Origin: Candidatus Eiseniibacteriota bacterium
Lineage (GTDB): Bacteria > Eisenbacteria > RBG-16-71-46 > CAIMUX01
Direction: 5' to 3'
NCBI GenBank assembly: GCA_016712505.1
Contig: JADJQY010000025.1
Location: 1-16,598, forward strand
DNA: 16,598 nt
In this document: positions 1 to 8,545 of the stretch, piece after piece
Numbering within the stretch: position 1 is the stretch's first letter
Layout: each line of letters begins with the position of its first letter
Program-made: the position numbers and the translations under genes
The notes under the pieces: generated by a model
Told to the model about the DNA's origin: nothing
What the model saw: only the letters and a program-made list of their open reading frames with translations
Database searches by the model: none

Positions 1-894
1 CGATGGGAGACGAGAAGTCGCGCTGCCGTTGGTGGCGAGGACGGATGGGTGCCACTGGTGCTGATCTGGAAGGCGGCGGCGTCCAATGGCGCAAGGCCGG
101 GGGCGTAACGACGGCCGAAGATGGATCATAGCCCGCGCGCTCCCCACCACGAGCCACTCATCGGTGGCCCAGCAACGCGCGGGGCGATCGGACCGAAGAC
201 GTAGTCCGGGATGCTGCTGCAACACCACCGGCGCGGCGTCCAGCATCGTGCCGTTCGCCGCGATCCGCTTCGCGGACAGGTTCGGCTTTTGCCGCCGAGC
301 TGCCAGTTGATGTCCTGCCAGACGGCGAGCCAGTGCGTGCCGTCGCGCTGGCCACGGTCGGGAGAGCGTCAGCCCGGTCGTTCGCCGGATCGTTGTTCTT
401 CGGGACGGAGCGCGATCGGCTGGGAGTCGAGGACGCTCCGTCGGCGCCGACCCGCACGCCAAGAACATCGGTGAAGAAGTACCAGTCGTCGCGCTTCGCT
501 GGTGAAGACGACCAGCCAGGCCCGTGCCGCCTCGTTCCACGCGACTTCGGGCCGCATCTGGTTCCGTCGAGCTGACAGATGACGAACGGTCCCGGATCGA
601 TCGGGTTTCCGTGCTGATCGAGTCGAAGGCCGTAGATGTCGAGGCCGTTTCCGGTCAGCGGCTCATAGGCCATGTTGGCGAAGCCGAGCAGATTGGTCCG
701 GTTGTCCTGCCAGACCGCGAGGTAACCGGAGCCCCCGGCGGAAATGCGGCAGACATCCTGGACATCCACCGGCTGCACGCGGGCGGCGTCCCCCGAGAAA
801 TCGCTCGCTCGAGAGGAGAGGTGGCGTGGCCCCGCCGCGGACGCGAGGATCAGGAAAGGAGCGCAGCGCAGACTGGGGCGAGATGAGTTCGCAT
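1..894 (-). CDS. Secreted repeat protein with VWQD / DIYG-type repeats, partial and frameshifted
   Basis: Probably an exported protein built from repeats of about 50 residues; function unknown. The start at 894 is chosen because a perfect AGGAGG lies 9 nt upstream and the first residues (MRTHLAPVCAA, then FLILASAAG after a one-base break) make a signal peptide. Repeat landmarks, in three different frames, are YLAVWQDNRTN...DIYGLRLDQHGNPIDPGPFVI, then PEVAWNEAARAWLVVF, VLGVRVGADG, DSQPIALRPE, HWLAVWQDINWQLGG, NLSAKRIAANGTMLDAAPVVL, ATDEWLVV, and LDAAAFQISTSGTHPS near the left edge. This pattern (what was observed / D-I-Y-G-type line / 'GNPID' line) is known from secreted, possibly beta-propeller-like, bacterial proteins. 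At least six frame changes occur in about 890 bp, so it is either badly sequenced or a decayed gene. It continues past position 1. It lies downstream of the giant beta-helix gene on the same strand, 218 bp away. Confidence 0.6.
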
Positions 895-903
895 ACGATC
901 GGG

Positions 904-909
904 CCTCCT
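904..909 (-). promoter_or_regulatory. Ribosome binding site deciding the start at 894
   Basis: Reading the minus strand, AGGAGG is followed by a 9-nt spacer and ATG at 894-892. It is a full Shine-Dalgarno match and overrides the longer open frame that begins at 1048, whose first 50 or so residues look unlike protein. Confidence 0.7.
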
Positions 910-924
910 GCTCCCCGGATTCAC

Positions 925-956
925 GCATCGGGGCCCGGGGAGCGGGCGTCCGATGC
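925..956 (-). repeat. Strong inverted repeat in the leader of the 894 gene
   Basis: GCATCGG pairs with CCGATGC and, inside it, GCCCG pairs with CGGGC around a GGGAG loop, with a small 1x2 internal loop: 12 base pairs in 32 nt. It sits 16 nt upstream of the AGGAGG box of the minus-strand gene starting at 894. No T-tract follows on either strand, so it is not a standard terminator. It could be an mRNA leader hairpin or an operator. Confidence 0.5.
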
Positions 957-1063
957 AGCGCGACGTACTCCCAGGAGTCGGATGCAAACGCAGCGTGATA
1001 CCCATCCGTCGGCTGCACCGACCGCCCGAAGTCCAAGACCAACAGCAAATTGCACTAGGCGTC

Positions 1064-1092
1064 GGCGAATCCCTCGAATGGGGGAGGTCGCC
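1064..1092 (-). terminator. Possible terminator of the beta-helix gene
   Basis: A hairpin 20 nt past the stop codon at 1113 (minus strand): GGCGA/TCGCC outer stem, TCCCTC/GGGGGA inner stem (one G-T pair), GAAT loop, small internal bulge. The sequence that follows on the minus strand contains only a weak T-rich patch (AATTTGCTGTTGG) after about 15 nt, so Rho-independent termination is plausible but not certain. Confidence 0.4.
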
Positions 1093-1112
1093 GGCCCCGT
1101 CGGTGTTCGGCC

Positions 1113-4100
1113 CTAGCGGACGATCAAGAGCTTCTGTACCTCCGTACGCGCATCGGTGGTGAGACGGACCCAGTAGACTCCGGCGGGGACGGCCGTGTCG
1201 TGGTCACCGCGCCGATCCCAGGTGACGCGGTGCGAGCCGGCTGGCCGTGCCCCGGCATCGAGCAGGCGGACCCGACGGCCATCGACGCCGTAGATGCCGA
1301 GTTCGAATCGAGAGGGAGCGGGAAGATCGAAGGCGATCACCGCGCGATCGCGAACCGGGTTGGGCGTCACGGCGTGGAGCGCGACGGCGGTCGGGAGCGG
1401 TGCTCCCGCGGAGTCGTCCACCCCGACGGTAACGCAGCACCAGGCGCCGGGCTGGTCGAAGCCGAGGGTTCCGAGGCAGACCACGGGATCGAGATTGGCC
1501 GGGATCTGGTTGTCGGCGAAGAAGGCACCGACCTCCGGATGCTCGATCAGGGCGAAGCGGGTGGGCGAGCCGGGGTTCAGGTTGACCCCGGCAAACCAGT
1601 AGACCTCGGTGAGGGTCGTCGTGCGCGGGACGCTCCAGGTCACTGCGGTGCCCGAGCCGGAGTCGGGCCAGGCGGTTTGCGCGAGCTCGAAGTCGGCGCA
1701 GGAGCCACCGTCGATCAGGGAGAACGCGCTCGGATCGTAGTCGATGCCGAACGACACGCCGCTCAGGCCGGGTGCACCGTCATTCGGGAACGCAGCGACG
1801 ACGTGAAACACCACCGTGTCTGCGCCGGCAACCTCATAGACGCCGCCGCCACAACTCGTGATCACGGCATCCCCGCAATACTCCCCGCCCAGGCTGTACT
1901 GCAGCCCCGGTGTTGCGTGGACCAGAAGGACCCCGCCAGAGTTCGCGCCACATCCGTTGGGCGGGCACTCGACCTCCTCGCCCAGGAACTGTCCGCCCTC
2001 TGCCGAGCAGGCATCGATCACCGCAGTGATGCAGGTATCGTCCCCGAGACAACACGCGCCGGGGACCGGCTGGCACCCCTCGCCCAGGGCGCCGATCTGC
2101 TGTCCGCACCCGTTCGCCTGCGGAAGGCAGACCGAGGCGGCCGAAACGGTGAAGTCACCATCGCTCGTCGGCGCGGCGCCGCACGACGGTTGGGAACAGA
2201 AGAGCGGATCGTCGACCACGACCTCCACCCCGTAGATCGGAGAGCCCGCGCCCTCGATCTCACTGGTGTCGACGACGGTGCAGGTCAGCGTCACCTGAGT
2301 TGCCGCGCCGTCGAGATAGATGGCGTCTCCGATCACGTCGGCGCAATTCCCCCAGACGACCGAGCGTTCGACCTGAGGAGGGATGCCCCGGAGACGAACA
2401 ACCCGCCACCGCGAGCCGAACGGTTCGCGGCCAGGGTGCAACCAAGCAGCGTCGGGGCGGAGTCGAGGCAGTAGATCGCTCCGCCGTCCGCGTCGGCCCG
2501 TCCGCCGACGATCACGCAGTTCTCGATGTGCGGGGAGGAACCGACGCACGCGATGCCAGCCCCGCGCCCGCTGCCGGTTACCCGACCGGCGGCGATCGTC
2601 ACCCCTACGAGGCGGCTGTCGGCCCCCTCGCCAGTGGCGAAGTAGGCGCCGCGCCCGCTCCCCTGGCAGTCGATGACACAGAGGTCCGGCGTGGCCGCCT
2701 GCGAGCGCAGCGTGATCGCCTTGCCGCGGAAGTCGAGGTCGCGATTGCCCGGACCGACGAAGACACCCGCCGCCAGCTCGATCGTCGTGCCGGGAGCGCA
2801 GGCATCGAGGGCGTCCTGGATGGTTGCGTAGTCGCCCGATCCGTCAGGCCGGACGACGATGGCCGGACACGGGTACGGTGCGCAAACCGTGTTGTTCCCC
2901 AGATAGTCCCCGCCCGAGCCGGCACACGTGACCGGGGTCGCGGCAATGCACGCTCCGGTCGGCAGGCAACAGGCGCCTCCCGCGGAGCAGCCCGCGATTT
3001 CGCACGGGACGCCATCTCCGGAGTAGGTCCCGCCGAGTCCTAGACAAACCGCCTGTTCCTGGAGCGCGCAGCCACCGCTCGGGAGACAACAGGCCCCCGT
3101 GGGAAGAGCACCGCAGCCCGCGCCAAACACCCCGATCTGCGCCGCGCAGACACTGTTCTCCGCCAGCGCCGGTGAGTTGGTCCGCACCCGGTAGTCACCC
3201 GCGATCGTCGGCGCCGCGACACAACTCTGCGCGGCGCAAAAACGAGGATCGTCGTAGTCGGAGCCATCGAGGTGCAGGAGGCCACCTGCTCCCTCGACCC
3301 CGGAGTCATCGACCAGCGAGCAGGTCAGAGCGAGGTCGCTCGACGGGGAAAACAGGTACGCCTCGTCCCCCTCCCCATCCGCGCAGTTGCCGCTCAGAAT
3401 CGTTCGCTGCAGGTGGATCTGGACCAACGAAGCGCTGAACAACCCCTCCCCGTCGACATCCGCCAGGTTCCCCGAGAGGTGCACCCAACCAGGCGCGGTC
3501 CGAGACCCCTTCGCATAGATCCCACCTCCGAACTGACTGGCGTTGCCCGTGAGGCTCGTGCGCTCGAGAACAGGGGACGCGTTCTCGCAATAGAGGCCGC
3601 CCCCCTGAATTCCCCCGGCGTTGCCGATGATCCGGCAGTCGACCAGTTTCGGAGACGCCCCGACGCAGGCCACTCCCGCGCCGCGCTGGGTCCCGGTCAA
3701 TCGCCCGTTTCGAACCCCCAGGCCGATCACCAGAGTCAGGCTGTCTTCGCCCGATTTGAAATAGAGGCCGCGCCCCGCCAGCTCGCAGTCGATGTAGCAG
3801 GAATCAGGATCTCCGCTTTCCGCGCGAAGGGTGAGGGTGGTGCCGCGGAAATCGAGGTTCTTGTTCCCCGCCCCGGCGTACCGTCCGTCGGCTAGCTCGA
3901 TGATCGCGCCGGCGCTCGCTGCATCGATCGCCTCCTGAATGGTGACGAAGTCGCCGGATCCGTCGGCCTTCAGGTAATAGGTTGGACAGGGATTCGGCGC
4001 GCAAACACTGGCATCTCCGAGGTACCGCCCGAGGGAATCGGCGCAGGCCGCTTCGGTCAGCAGTTCGCACACTCCCTCCGAGCGACAGCAAGCACCCGTC

Positions 4101-5853
4101 GGAATCGGCGGAGGGCACGGGTTCGGCGAGCAGACCGTGTTGTCCCCCTGGTAGGTGCCGCCGGCCGTCGCGCAGTCGGCCGCGCCCTCGATGAGGCACG
4201 AGCCGTCTCCGAAGCAGCAGGCGCCAGTCGGCGGAGGGCACGGGTTCGGCGAGCAGACCGTGTTGTCCCCTGGTAGGTGCCGCCGGCCGTCGCGCAGTCG
4301 GCCGCGCCCTCGATGAGGCACGAGCCGTCTCCGAAGCAGCAGGCGCCAGTCGGCGGAGGGCACGGGTTCGGCGAGCAGACCGTGTTGTCCCCCTGGTAGG
4401 TGCCGCCGGCCGTCGCGCAGTCGGCCGCGCTCTCGATGAGGCACGAGCCGTCCGCGAGGCAGCAGGCGCCAGTCGGCGGAGGGCACGGGTGCCGCGAACA
4501 GACAGTGTTGTCCCCCTGGTAGGTGCCGCTGGCCGTCGCGCAGTCGGCCGCGCTCTCGATGAGGCACGAGCCGTCCGCGAGGCAGCAGGCGCCGGTCGGC
4601 GGCGGGCACGGGTTCGGCGAACAGACTGTGTTGTCCCCCTGGTAGGTGCCGCTGGCCGTCGCGCAGTCGGCCGCGCTCTCGATGAGGCACGAGCCGTCCG
4701 CGCGGCAGCAGGCGCCGGTCGGCGGCGGGCGCGGGTTCGGCGAACAGACTGTGTTGTCCCCCTGGTAGGTGCCGCTGGCCGTCGCGCAGTCGGCCGCGCT
4801 CTCGATGAGGCACGAGCCGTCCGCGAGGCAGCAGGCGCCGGTCGGCACGTAACATCCTTCAGGTCCAGCGCCGATGGTCGCAGCGCACGGAGAAAGTGCG
4901 GCCGAAGCGGGGGAACCGGTCTGGAGGGCAAAGCTACCGGTGGTCTCCGGCGCGAGCGCACAGAGCGACGGCGCGCAGAAAAGCGGGTCGACGAAGATCG
5001 TGTTGGCGTCGAAGAGCGACGCGGATGGGGCCTCAATCCCGCTGGAGTCGACGTCGGAGCAGAGGAACTGAGCGACACCCGCGAGCCGGATCTCCGCACC
5101 ACTCGTGTCGGCGCAGTTTCCCCAGAAGATCACCCGTGTGAACGTCAGGGTATCGGTCGTCGCCGCGTAGATGCCACCGCCATGCCGCAGGCCGCGGTTC
5201 CCCGCGATCGTGCTCCGCTCGATCAACGGAAACGAGAGTGTGTCGGCGGAGATGCCGCCACCGTCGAGGGCGAGGTTGCCCACGATCTGCGTGTCACGAA
5301 GGAGGGGCGAGGCGGAGGCGCAGTCCAACGCCCCCCCGGCGAGCAGTGATTCGTTTCCGCTCAGAATGCAGTTCTCGATCCGGGGAGAAGACGCGACGAG
5401 TGCGATGGCACCACCAGCGGTCGAGTCTGCGGGGAATCCGTTCCGGATGCCGAGGCCGCGGAGGACGGTGGTGGAATCTTGTCCCCCGGCAATGAGAAGG
5501 GCGCGTCCGCTCCGCGCGCAGTCGATGATGCAGGAGTCCGGATCGTCGGCAACGGAGCGGAGGGTGAGCGCCTTGGCTCCGAGGTCGAGTTCACGGTTGC
5601 CCGGGCCGGTGAAGACTCCGGAGTGGAGCAGCACCTCACTCCCGCTCGGAACGGCATCGATGGCGGCCTGGATGGTCGGGTAGTCCCCCGATCCGTCGGG
5701 GCGCACATACGCCACATCCGCCCGCGCGCCGCCGCCGCCGAGTCCGAGGAGCGCAAGCAGGATCAAGAGCACCCTGGCGACGGAGCCACCGACCTCTCGG
5801 CCTGGCCGGAGGGGGGCACGGAACGATCGGAACGAACGGAACGGGTGGGACAT
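1113..5853 (-). CDS. Giant secreted protein: three parallel beta-helix domains, Cys-rich tandem repeats, C-terminal FlgD-like sorting domain
   Basis: An extracellular or surface protein of about 1580 residues once two one-base deletions (at 4267-4270 and near 2383-2400) are allowed for. Order, N to C: signal peptide (Arg-rich n-region, VLLILLALLGLGGGG core, cleavage after ARA at about residue 45); helix 1 (about 5720-4880) opening with VRPDGSGDYPTIQAAIDA; six 41-residue Cys repeats plus a divergent seventh (4845-3985); helix 2 opening KADGSGDFVTIQEAIDA (3985-3120); two Cys repeats (3105-2865); helix 3 opening VRPDGSGDYATIQDALDA (2860-2085); one Cys repeat (2075-1950); a beta-sandwich-like region (1950-1420); and a FlgD-Ig-like / type-A sorting domain (TPNPVRDRAVI ... 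GVYWVRLTTD ... KLLIVR) at 1397-1116. Rungs such as PRIENCILSGN, GGGIYA and FWGNCAD are typical of pectin-lyase-fold helices. The start at 5853 is preferred to ATG 5874 because TGAGG lies about 9 nt upstream. Ligand and enzyme activity, if any, are unknown. Confidence 0.85.
4109..4845 (-). repeat. Six near-identical 123-bp tandem repeats encoding a 41-residue six-Cys module
   Basis: Each unit reads PTGACC(L/R/F)(A/G)DGSC...AADCATA(S/G)GTYQGDNTVC...PCPP, with six cysteines at fixed positions, and the period is exactly 123 bp (TGTCCCC landmarks at 4141, 4264, 4386, 4509, 4632 and 4755; the one 122-bp step is the deleted base). Units differ by only a few bases, mainly LAD/RAD/FGD and S/G changes, which indicates recent duplication or gene conversion. 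Single divergent copies of the same module occur at about 4100-3985, 3105-2865 (two) and 2075-1950 between the helix domains, so the module is probably a disulfide-rich spacer. Confidence 0.9.
4267..4270 (-). other. Frameshift at a C4 tract where sister repeats have C5
   Basis: In the fifth translated repeat copy the + strand reads TTGTCCCCTGG, while the five other copies read TTGTCCCCCTGG. The missing C shifts the frame, so that TYQGDNTVC becomes TYQGTTRSA, while the downstream copy and helices 2 and 3 continue in the new frame. This is a homopolymer error or slipped-strand length variant. Confidence 0.9.
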
Positions 5854-6053
5854 CTCGGTTGCCTCATCGTTCATCCGGGATTCCGCCCACTGACCAGGGG
5901 GACGGTGCCGGAAGGTGGCTGCTCGGGAAAGATGCGCCTCTCAATGATACGGGGCAGCCCGGGACCGAACCAGCGCGGAGTCAACCGTTCGTCGACCTGA
6001 CTGCGCGAAACCACCCGGAAATCACGGACGGAAGGCGATTCCAGAACCCCGGA

Positions 6054-7469
6054 CTACACCACCTCGGCGGCTCCGTGCGGTTCGCGATCGAGGAGCGCGC
6101 GTAGACGCAGGAGGCCGGTCCGCAAGTAATCGAGGGTCGCGGGGGCGCCGAGACAGACCCGGACGGCGCGCGGCTCATGCCCGCGCTCCACCGCGAAGGT
6201 GGCGGGGGTGTTGACCGACACTCCGAGGCGCGCCGACTCGGCCGCGAACTGCTCGGCGCGCCAGCTCCCCGGAAGCTGCAGCCAGAGGTGGTATCCCGAG
6301 GGATGGGCGTTGAACTCGGCGTCGCGGAGGATGTCGCGCGCCAGATCGTGACGCCGGCGCGCCTCGTCCCGACGCGCGCGAAGCAGACGGTCGGCGGTGC
6401 CGTCCTCGATCCAGCGGCAGCTCACCTCTGCGAGCAAGGGTCCGGCGGAGAAGGTCGACGCCCAGAGATTCGAAGCCAGCATCTCGCACCTCTCCCGCGG
6501 GGCCCGTAGAAACGCGATGCGCAATCCGGGGGCGACGGTCTTGGAGAGGGTCATGAGGTAGAACCCGAGATCGGGACGCGCGCCGAGAAGGGGGCGTACC
6601 GGGGAATCGAGCAGCGGGCCGTGGACGTCGTCCTCGAGGATCAGCACTCCGTGCCGCTCCGCGATCGCTGCGATCTCCGCCCGTCGGGCCGGACTCTGGG
6701 TGACGCAGGTGGGGTTCTGCAGCGTCGGAACGGTGTAGAGGAGGCGTGCGTTTCCCTCGGCACAGGCCCGCTCGAAGGCCGCCGGGACGATCCCCTCGGC
6801 GTCGAGCGCCAGCCCGTGCAGATTCAGGTGAAGCAGCCGCGCCGCCGCCTTCAGGCCCGGGTAGGTGAGCTGCTCGGTCAGCACCGTCTCGCCCGGTTGC
6901 AGCGTGCTGGCCAGGGCGATCAGGATCGCCTGCTGCGCCCCGGGAAAGACCAGGAGGGCGTCCGGATCGGTCTCGACCCCGAACCGTTGCAGCCACCGCG
7001 CCCCGATCGCCCGATGCGCGCGCACTCCCCCGCGTGGCTGGTACGCGGTCAGATCCGGCTCCCTCCCCGTGTCGGGTGCAAGGTCATCGGCCACCTGACG
7101 AAGAGTCGCCGCCAGGGCTTCGGAGAGCTGCGGACCAACGGGAGCCGGGAGGTTGATCGCCAGATCGATCGAGCCCGGGTCGCCGCCTTCGCGCACGCGC
7201 AACCCGAAGGGGTCGGGCGCCGGTACGGCGTGCCGGATGAAGGTGCCGCGTCCCACTTCCCCTTGCACCAGGCCGCGCCGCTCCGCTTCACCATAGGCGC
7301 GGGTGACTGTCCCGATGGTGAGTCCGAGCGCTCGGGCCAACTCCCGGTGCGTCGGGAGGCGATCGCCGGGTGCGAGCCGTCCGTGCGCCAGATCGCGGGC
7401 CAGCGCATCGGCGATCGCGCGGTACCGCGGACCGCTCCACTCCTTCAATTCCGGGATCCAACTTGTCAT
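6054..7469 (-). CDS. MocR-family regulator: GntR-type winged helix fused to a PLP aminotransferase-like domain
   Basis: A 471-residue cytoplasmic transcription factor, the normal MocR/GabR size. The N-terminal GntR winged helix (about 10-78) shows GPRYRAIADAL, GRLAPGDRLPTHRELA, LGLTIGTVTRAY and GLVQGEVGRGTF. A linker leads to a fold-type-I aminotransferase domain (about 100-465) with VFPGAQQA (about 174-181), PTLQNPT (248-254, Asn252), EDDVHG (about 279-284), the PLP lysine in TLSKTVAPGLR (Lys310) and the carboxylate-binding Arg in AVRVCLG (Arg437). All key PLP residues are present; His replaces the more usual Tyr after EDDV. ATG 7469 fits family N-termini (MTSWIPEL...GPRYR); a GTG at 7499 in the same frame would add ten residues encoded by the operator-like repeats. 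It is divergent from the PhzF gene, which is its likely target. No frameshift is visible. Confidence 0.93.
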   Translation of the reverse strand: MTSWIPELKEWSGPRYRAIADALARDLAHGRLAPGDRLPTHRELARALGLTIGTVTRAYGEAERRGLVQGEVGRGTFIRHAVPAPDPFGLRVREGGDPGSIDLAINLPAPVGPQLSEALAATLRQVADDLAPDTGREPDLTAYQPRGGVRAHRAIGARWLQRFGVETDPDALLVFPGAQQAILIALASTLQPGETVLTEQLTYPGLKAAARLLHLNLHGLALDAEGIVPAAFERACAEGNARLLYTVPTLQNPTCVTQSPARRAEIAAIAERHGVLILEDDVHGPLLDSPVRPLLGARPDLGFYLMTLSKTVAPGLRIAFLRAPRERCEMLASNLWASTFSAGPLLAEVSCRWIEDGTADRLLRARRDEARRRHDLARDILRDAEFNAHPSGYHLWLQLPGSWRAEQFAAESARLGVSVNTPATFAVERGHEPRAVRVCLGAPATLDYLRTGLLRLRALLDREPHGAAEVV

Positions 7470-7487
7470 GGAGACAATATAGACAAT
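7463..7487. promoter_or_regulatory. Candidate MocR operator (AGACAAT direct repeats)
   Basis: Two perfect AGACAAT copies at 7472-7478 and 7481-7487 (9 bp apart, same face within about one turn) lie directly upstream of the MocR start codon. An inverted half site TTGTC (7463-7467) overlaps that start codon. MocR regulators such as GabR and PdxR are known to bind direct repeats in divergent promoter regions; assigning these repeats as the site is inference. Confidence 0.5.
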
Positions 7488-7516
7488 TGACACATTCACG
7501 GCGAGAAGAGAACATC
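7487..7516 (+). promoter_or_regulatory. Possible promoter of the PhzF gene
   Basis: A perfect TTGACA (7487-7492) abuts the second AGACAAT repeat. About 17 nt later the -10 position holds only GAACAT, a weak match. A strong -35 with a poor -10 next to an operator-like repeat fits an activator-dependent promoter. Confidence 0.35.
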
Positions 7517-7539
7517 ACAAGCGACACAATTTTGACGCG

Positions 7540-7546
7540 GGAGGTG
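7540..7546 (+). promoter_or_regulatory. Ribosome binding site of the PhzF gene
   Basis: GGAGGTG ends 5 nt before ATG 7552. It supports that ATG over the overlapping ATG at 7548, which is in another frame and would not give the family N-terminus. Confidence 0.75.
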
Positions 7547-7551
7547 GATGC

Positions 7552-8351
7552 ATGAGCAATGTCCTGATCTTCACCGTCGATTCCTTTACATCTGTGCCGT
7601 TCGCCGGCAACCCCGCCGGCGTCTGCCTGCCGGACGCACCCAAAGAGACCACCTGGATGCAGCGCATCGCAGCCGAGATGAACCTGTCGGAGACGGCGTT
7701 TCTCTGGCCCCGCGGAGGGAGTTCGAACTGCGGTGGTTCACCCCGAAGGTCGAGGTCGATCTCTGCGGACATGCCACCCTGGCCAGCGCGCATGTGCTCT
7801 GGCAAACCGGCCGGGCCCGGGGCGAGACCATCGCGTTTCACACCCGCAGCGGCGTGCTCACCGCCGCGCGCCGGGGGGATGCGATCGAACTCGATTTCCC
7901 GGCGCTCGAGCGGCGCAAAACCGAGCCCCCGGTGGGGCTGCTCGGCGCCCTCGGGCTCAGCCGCGCGCTCTTCGTGGGAGCGAACCAGCACGACTACCTG
8001 GTCGAGGTGGAGTCGGCCGAGACGGTGCGCTCGCTGCAGCCGGACTTTCCGCGCCTGCGCGAGGTGACCGGATCGGTTCGCGGGGTGATCGTGACCGCGC
8101 GTAGCGACGAGCAGCGGCGCGACATCATCTCGCGCTTCTTCGCTCCGGGAGCCGGAATCGACGAAGACCCGGTGACCGGTTCAGCGCACTGCGCGCTCGC
8201 CCCGTACTGGGCGCCCAAGCTGGGGAAGAACGAGATCCGGGCCTACCAGGCGTCGGCGCGTGGAGGGGAACTGCTGGTGACCCTGCGGGGCGACCGGGTG
8301 AACCTGCTCGGGAAGGCGGCGACGATCCTTGAGGGAACCCTCGTGGTCTGA
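7552..8351 (+). CDS. PhzF-family isomerase/epimerase (one frameshift)
   Basis: A cytoplasmic cofactor-independent isomerase of the PhzF / diaminopimelate-epimerase fold, about 266 residues if one missing base near 7710-7724 is restored, matching the family length. The first 53 codons read VDSFTSVPFAGNPAGVCL and MNLSETAFLWP. The family then continues in the next frame with FELRWFTPKVEVDLCGHATLASAHVLW, GVIVTARS, GIDEDPVTGSAHCALAPYW and YQASARGGEL. Known catalytic positions are visible: the Glu of NLSETAF (Glu47, equivalent to PhzF Glu45), the His of CGHAT, and the Asp of EDPVTGSA (PhzF Asp208). No other phenazine genes are present, so the substrate is probably a small amino-acid-derived metabolite and not phenazine; that is inference. 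The divergent MocR gene is the likely regulator. Confidence 0.9.
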
Positions 8352-8379
8352 AGAGCCGGATTCGACGCGCGCGCCACGC

Positions 8380-8421
8380 GCTGCGCGCTGCGCCCTGCGC
8401 CCTGCGCTGCGCCCTGCGCGG
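8380..8421. repeat. CTGCGC / CCTGCGC simple-sequence repeat
   Basis: Six or so short units of CTGCGC, some with an extra C, lie about 30 nt after the PhzF stop. The tract is almost pure GC and could form hairpins. No T-tract follows, so it is not a clear terminator. The rest of 8352-8445 shows nothing else. Confidence 0.7.
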
Positions 8422-8445
8422 CCCGGGGCGCGAGCGAAACCGAGG

Positions 8446-8474
8446 TCGACTCCCCACCTCCCGCCCGCTAGACT
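8446..8474 (+). promoter_or_regulatory. Candidate sigma-70 promoter of the amidohydrolase genes
   Basis: TCGACT (8446-8451, 4/6 match to TTGACA), a 17-nt spacer and TAGACT (8469-8474, 4/6 match to TATAAT with the key first A and last T). It would start transcription about 65 nt before ATG 8546. This is a sequence match only. Confidence 0.4.
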
Positions 8475-8545
8475 TCCCGCCTTGTGAATCCCGCGTTCGA
8501 CCCAGACGCGCCGGACCAATCCGCAGGTCTCGATGGGGAACCCAC

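Noticed and set aside
1116..1397. Flagellar hook protein FlgD
   Set aside because: Only the Ig-like C-terminal domain resembles FlgD; at the end of a secreted protein it is the sorting-type domain.
1200..2474. Long open frame on the + strand (424 codons)
   Set aside because: It lies opposite the beta-helix gene, has low-complexity Arg/Gly/Ala-rich content and no motif; the minus-strand reading has clear domains.
4109..4845. CRISPR array or non-coding satellite
   Set aside because: The 123-bp period is a multiple of three, units are contiguous with no spacers, and they encode a conserved six-Cys module in frame with the gene.
4489..5349. Open + strand frame with internal repeats (286 codons)
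   Set aside because: The repeats are just the antisense of the Cys-module array; no start signal or family.
5875..6053. Promoter for the beta-helix gene (TTGACT and TATCAT)
   Set aside because: The two boxes are 29 nt apart, too far for sigma-70; neither alone is convincing.
6621..7490. Open + strand frame opposite the MocR gene
   Set aside because: The minus-strand MocR reading contains every expected winged-helix and PLP motif; this is its shadow.
7470..7499. GTG 7499 as the MocR start
   Set aside because: It would translate the operator-like repeats into NVSIVYIVS, which does not match family N-termini; ATG 7469 does.
7552..8351. A phenazine biosynthesis cluster
   Set aside because: Only a PhzF-family gene is present; this family is widespread and mostly unrelated to phenazines.
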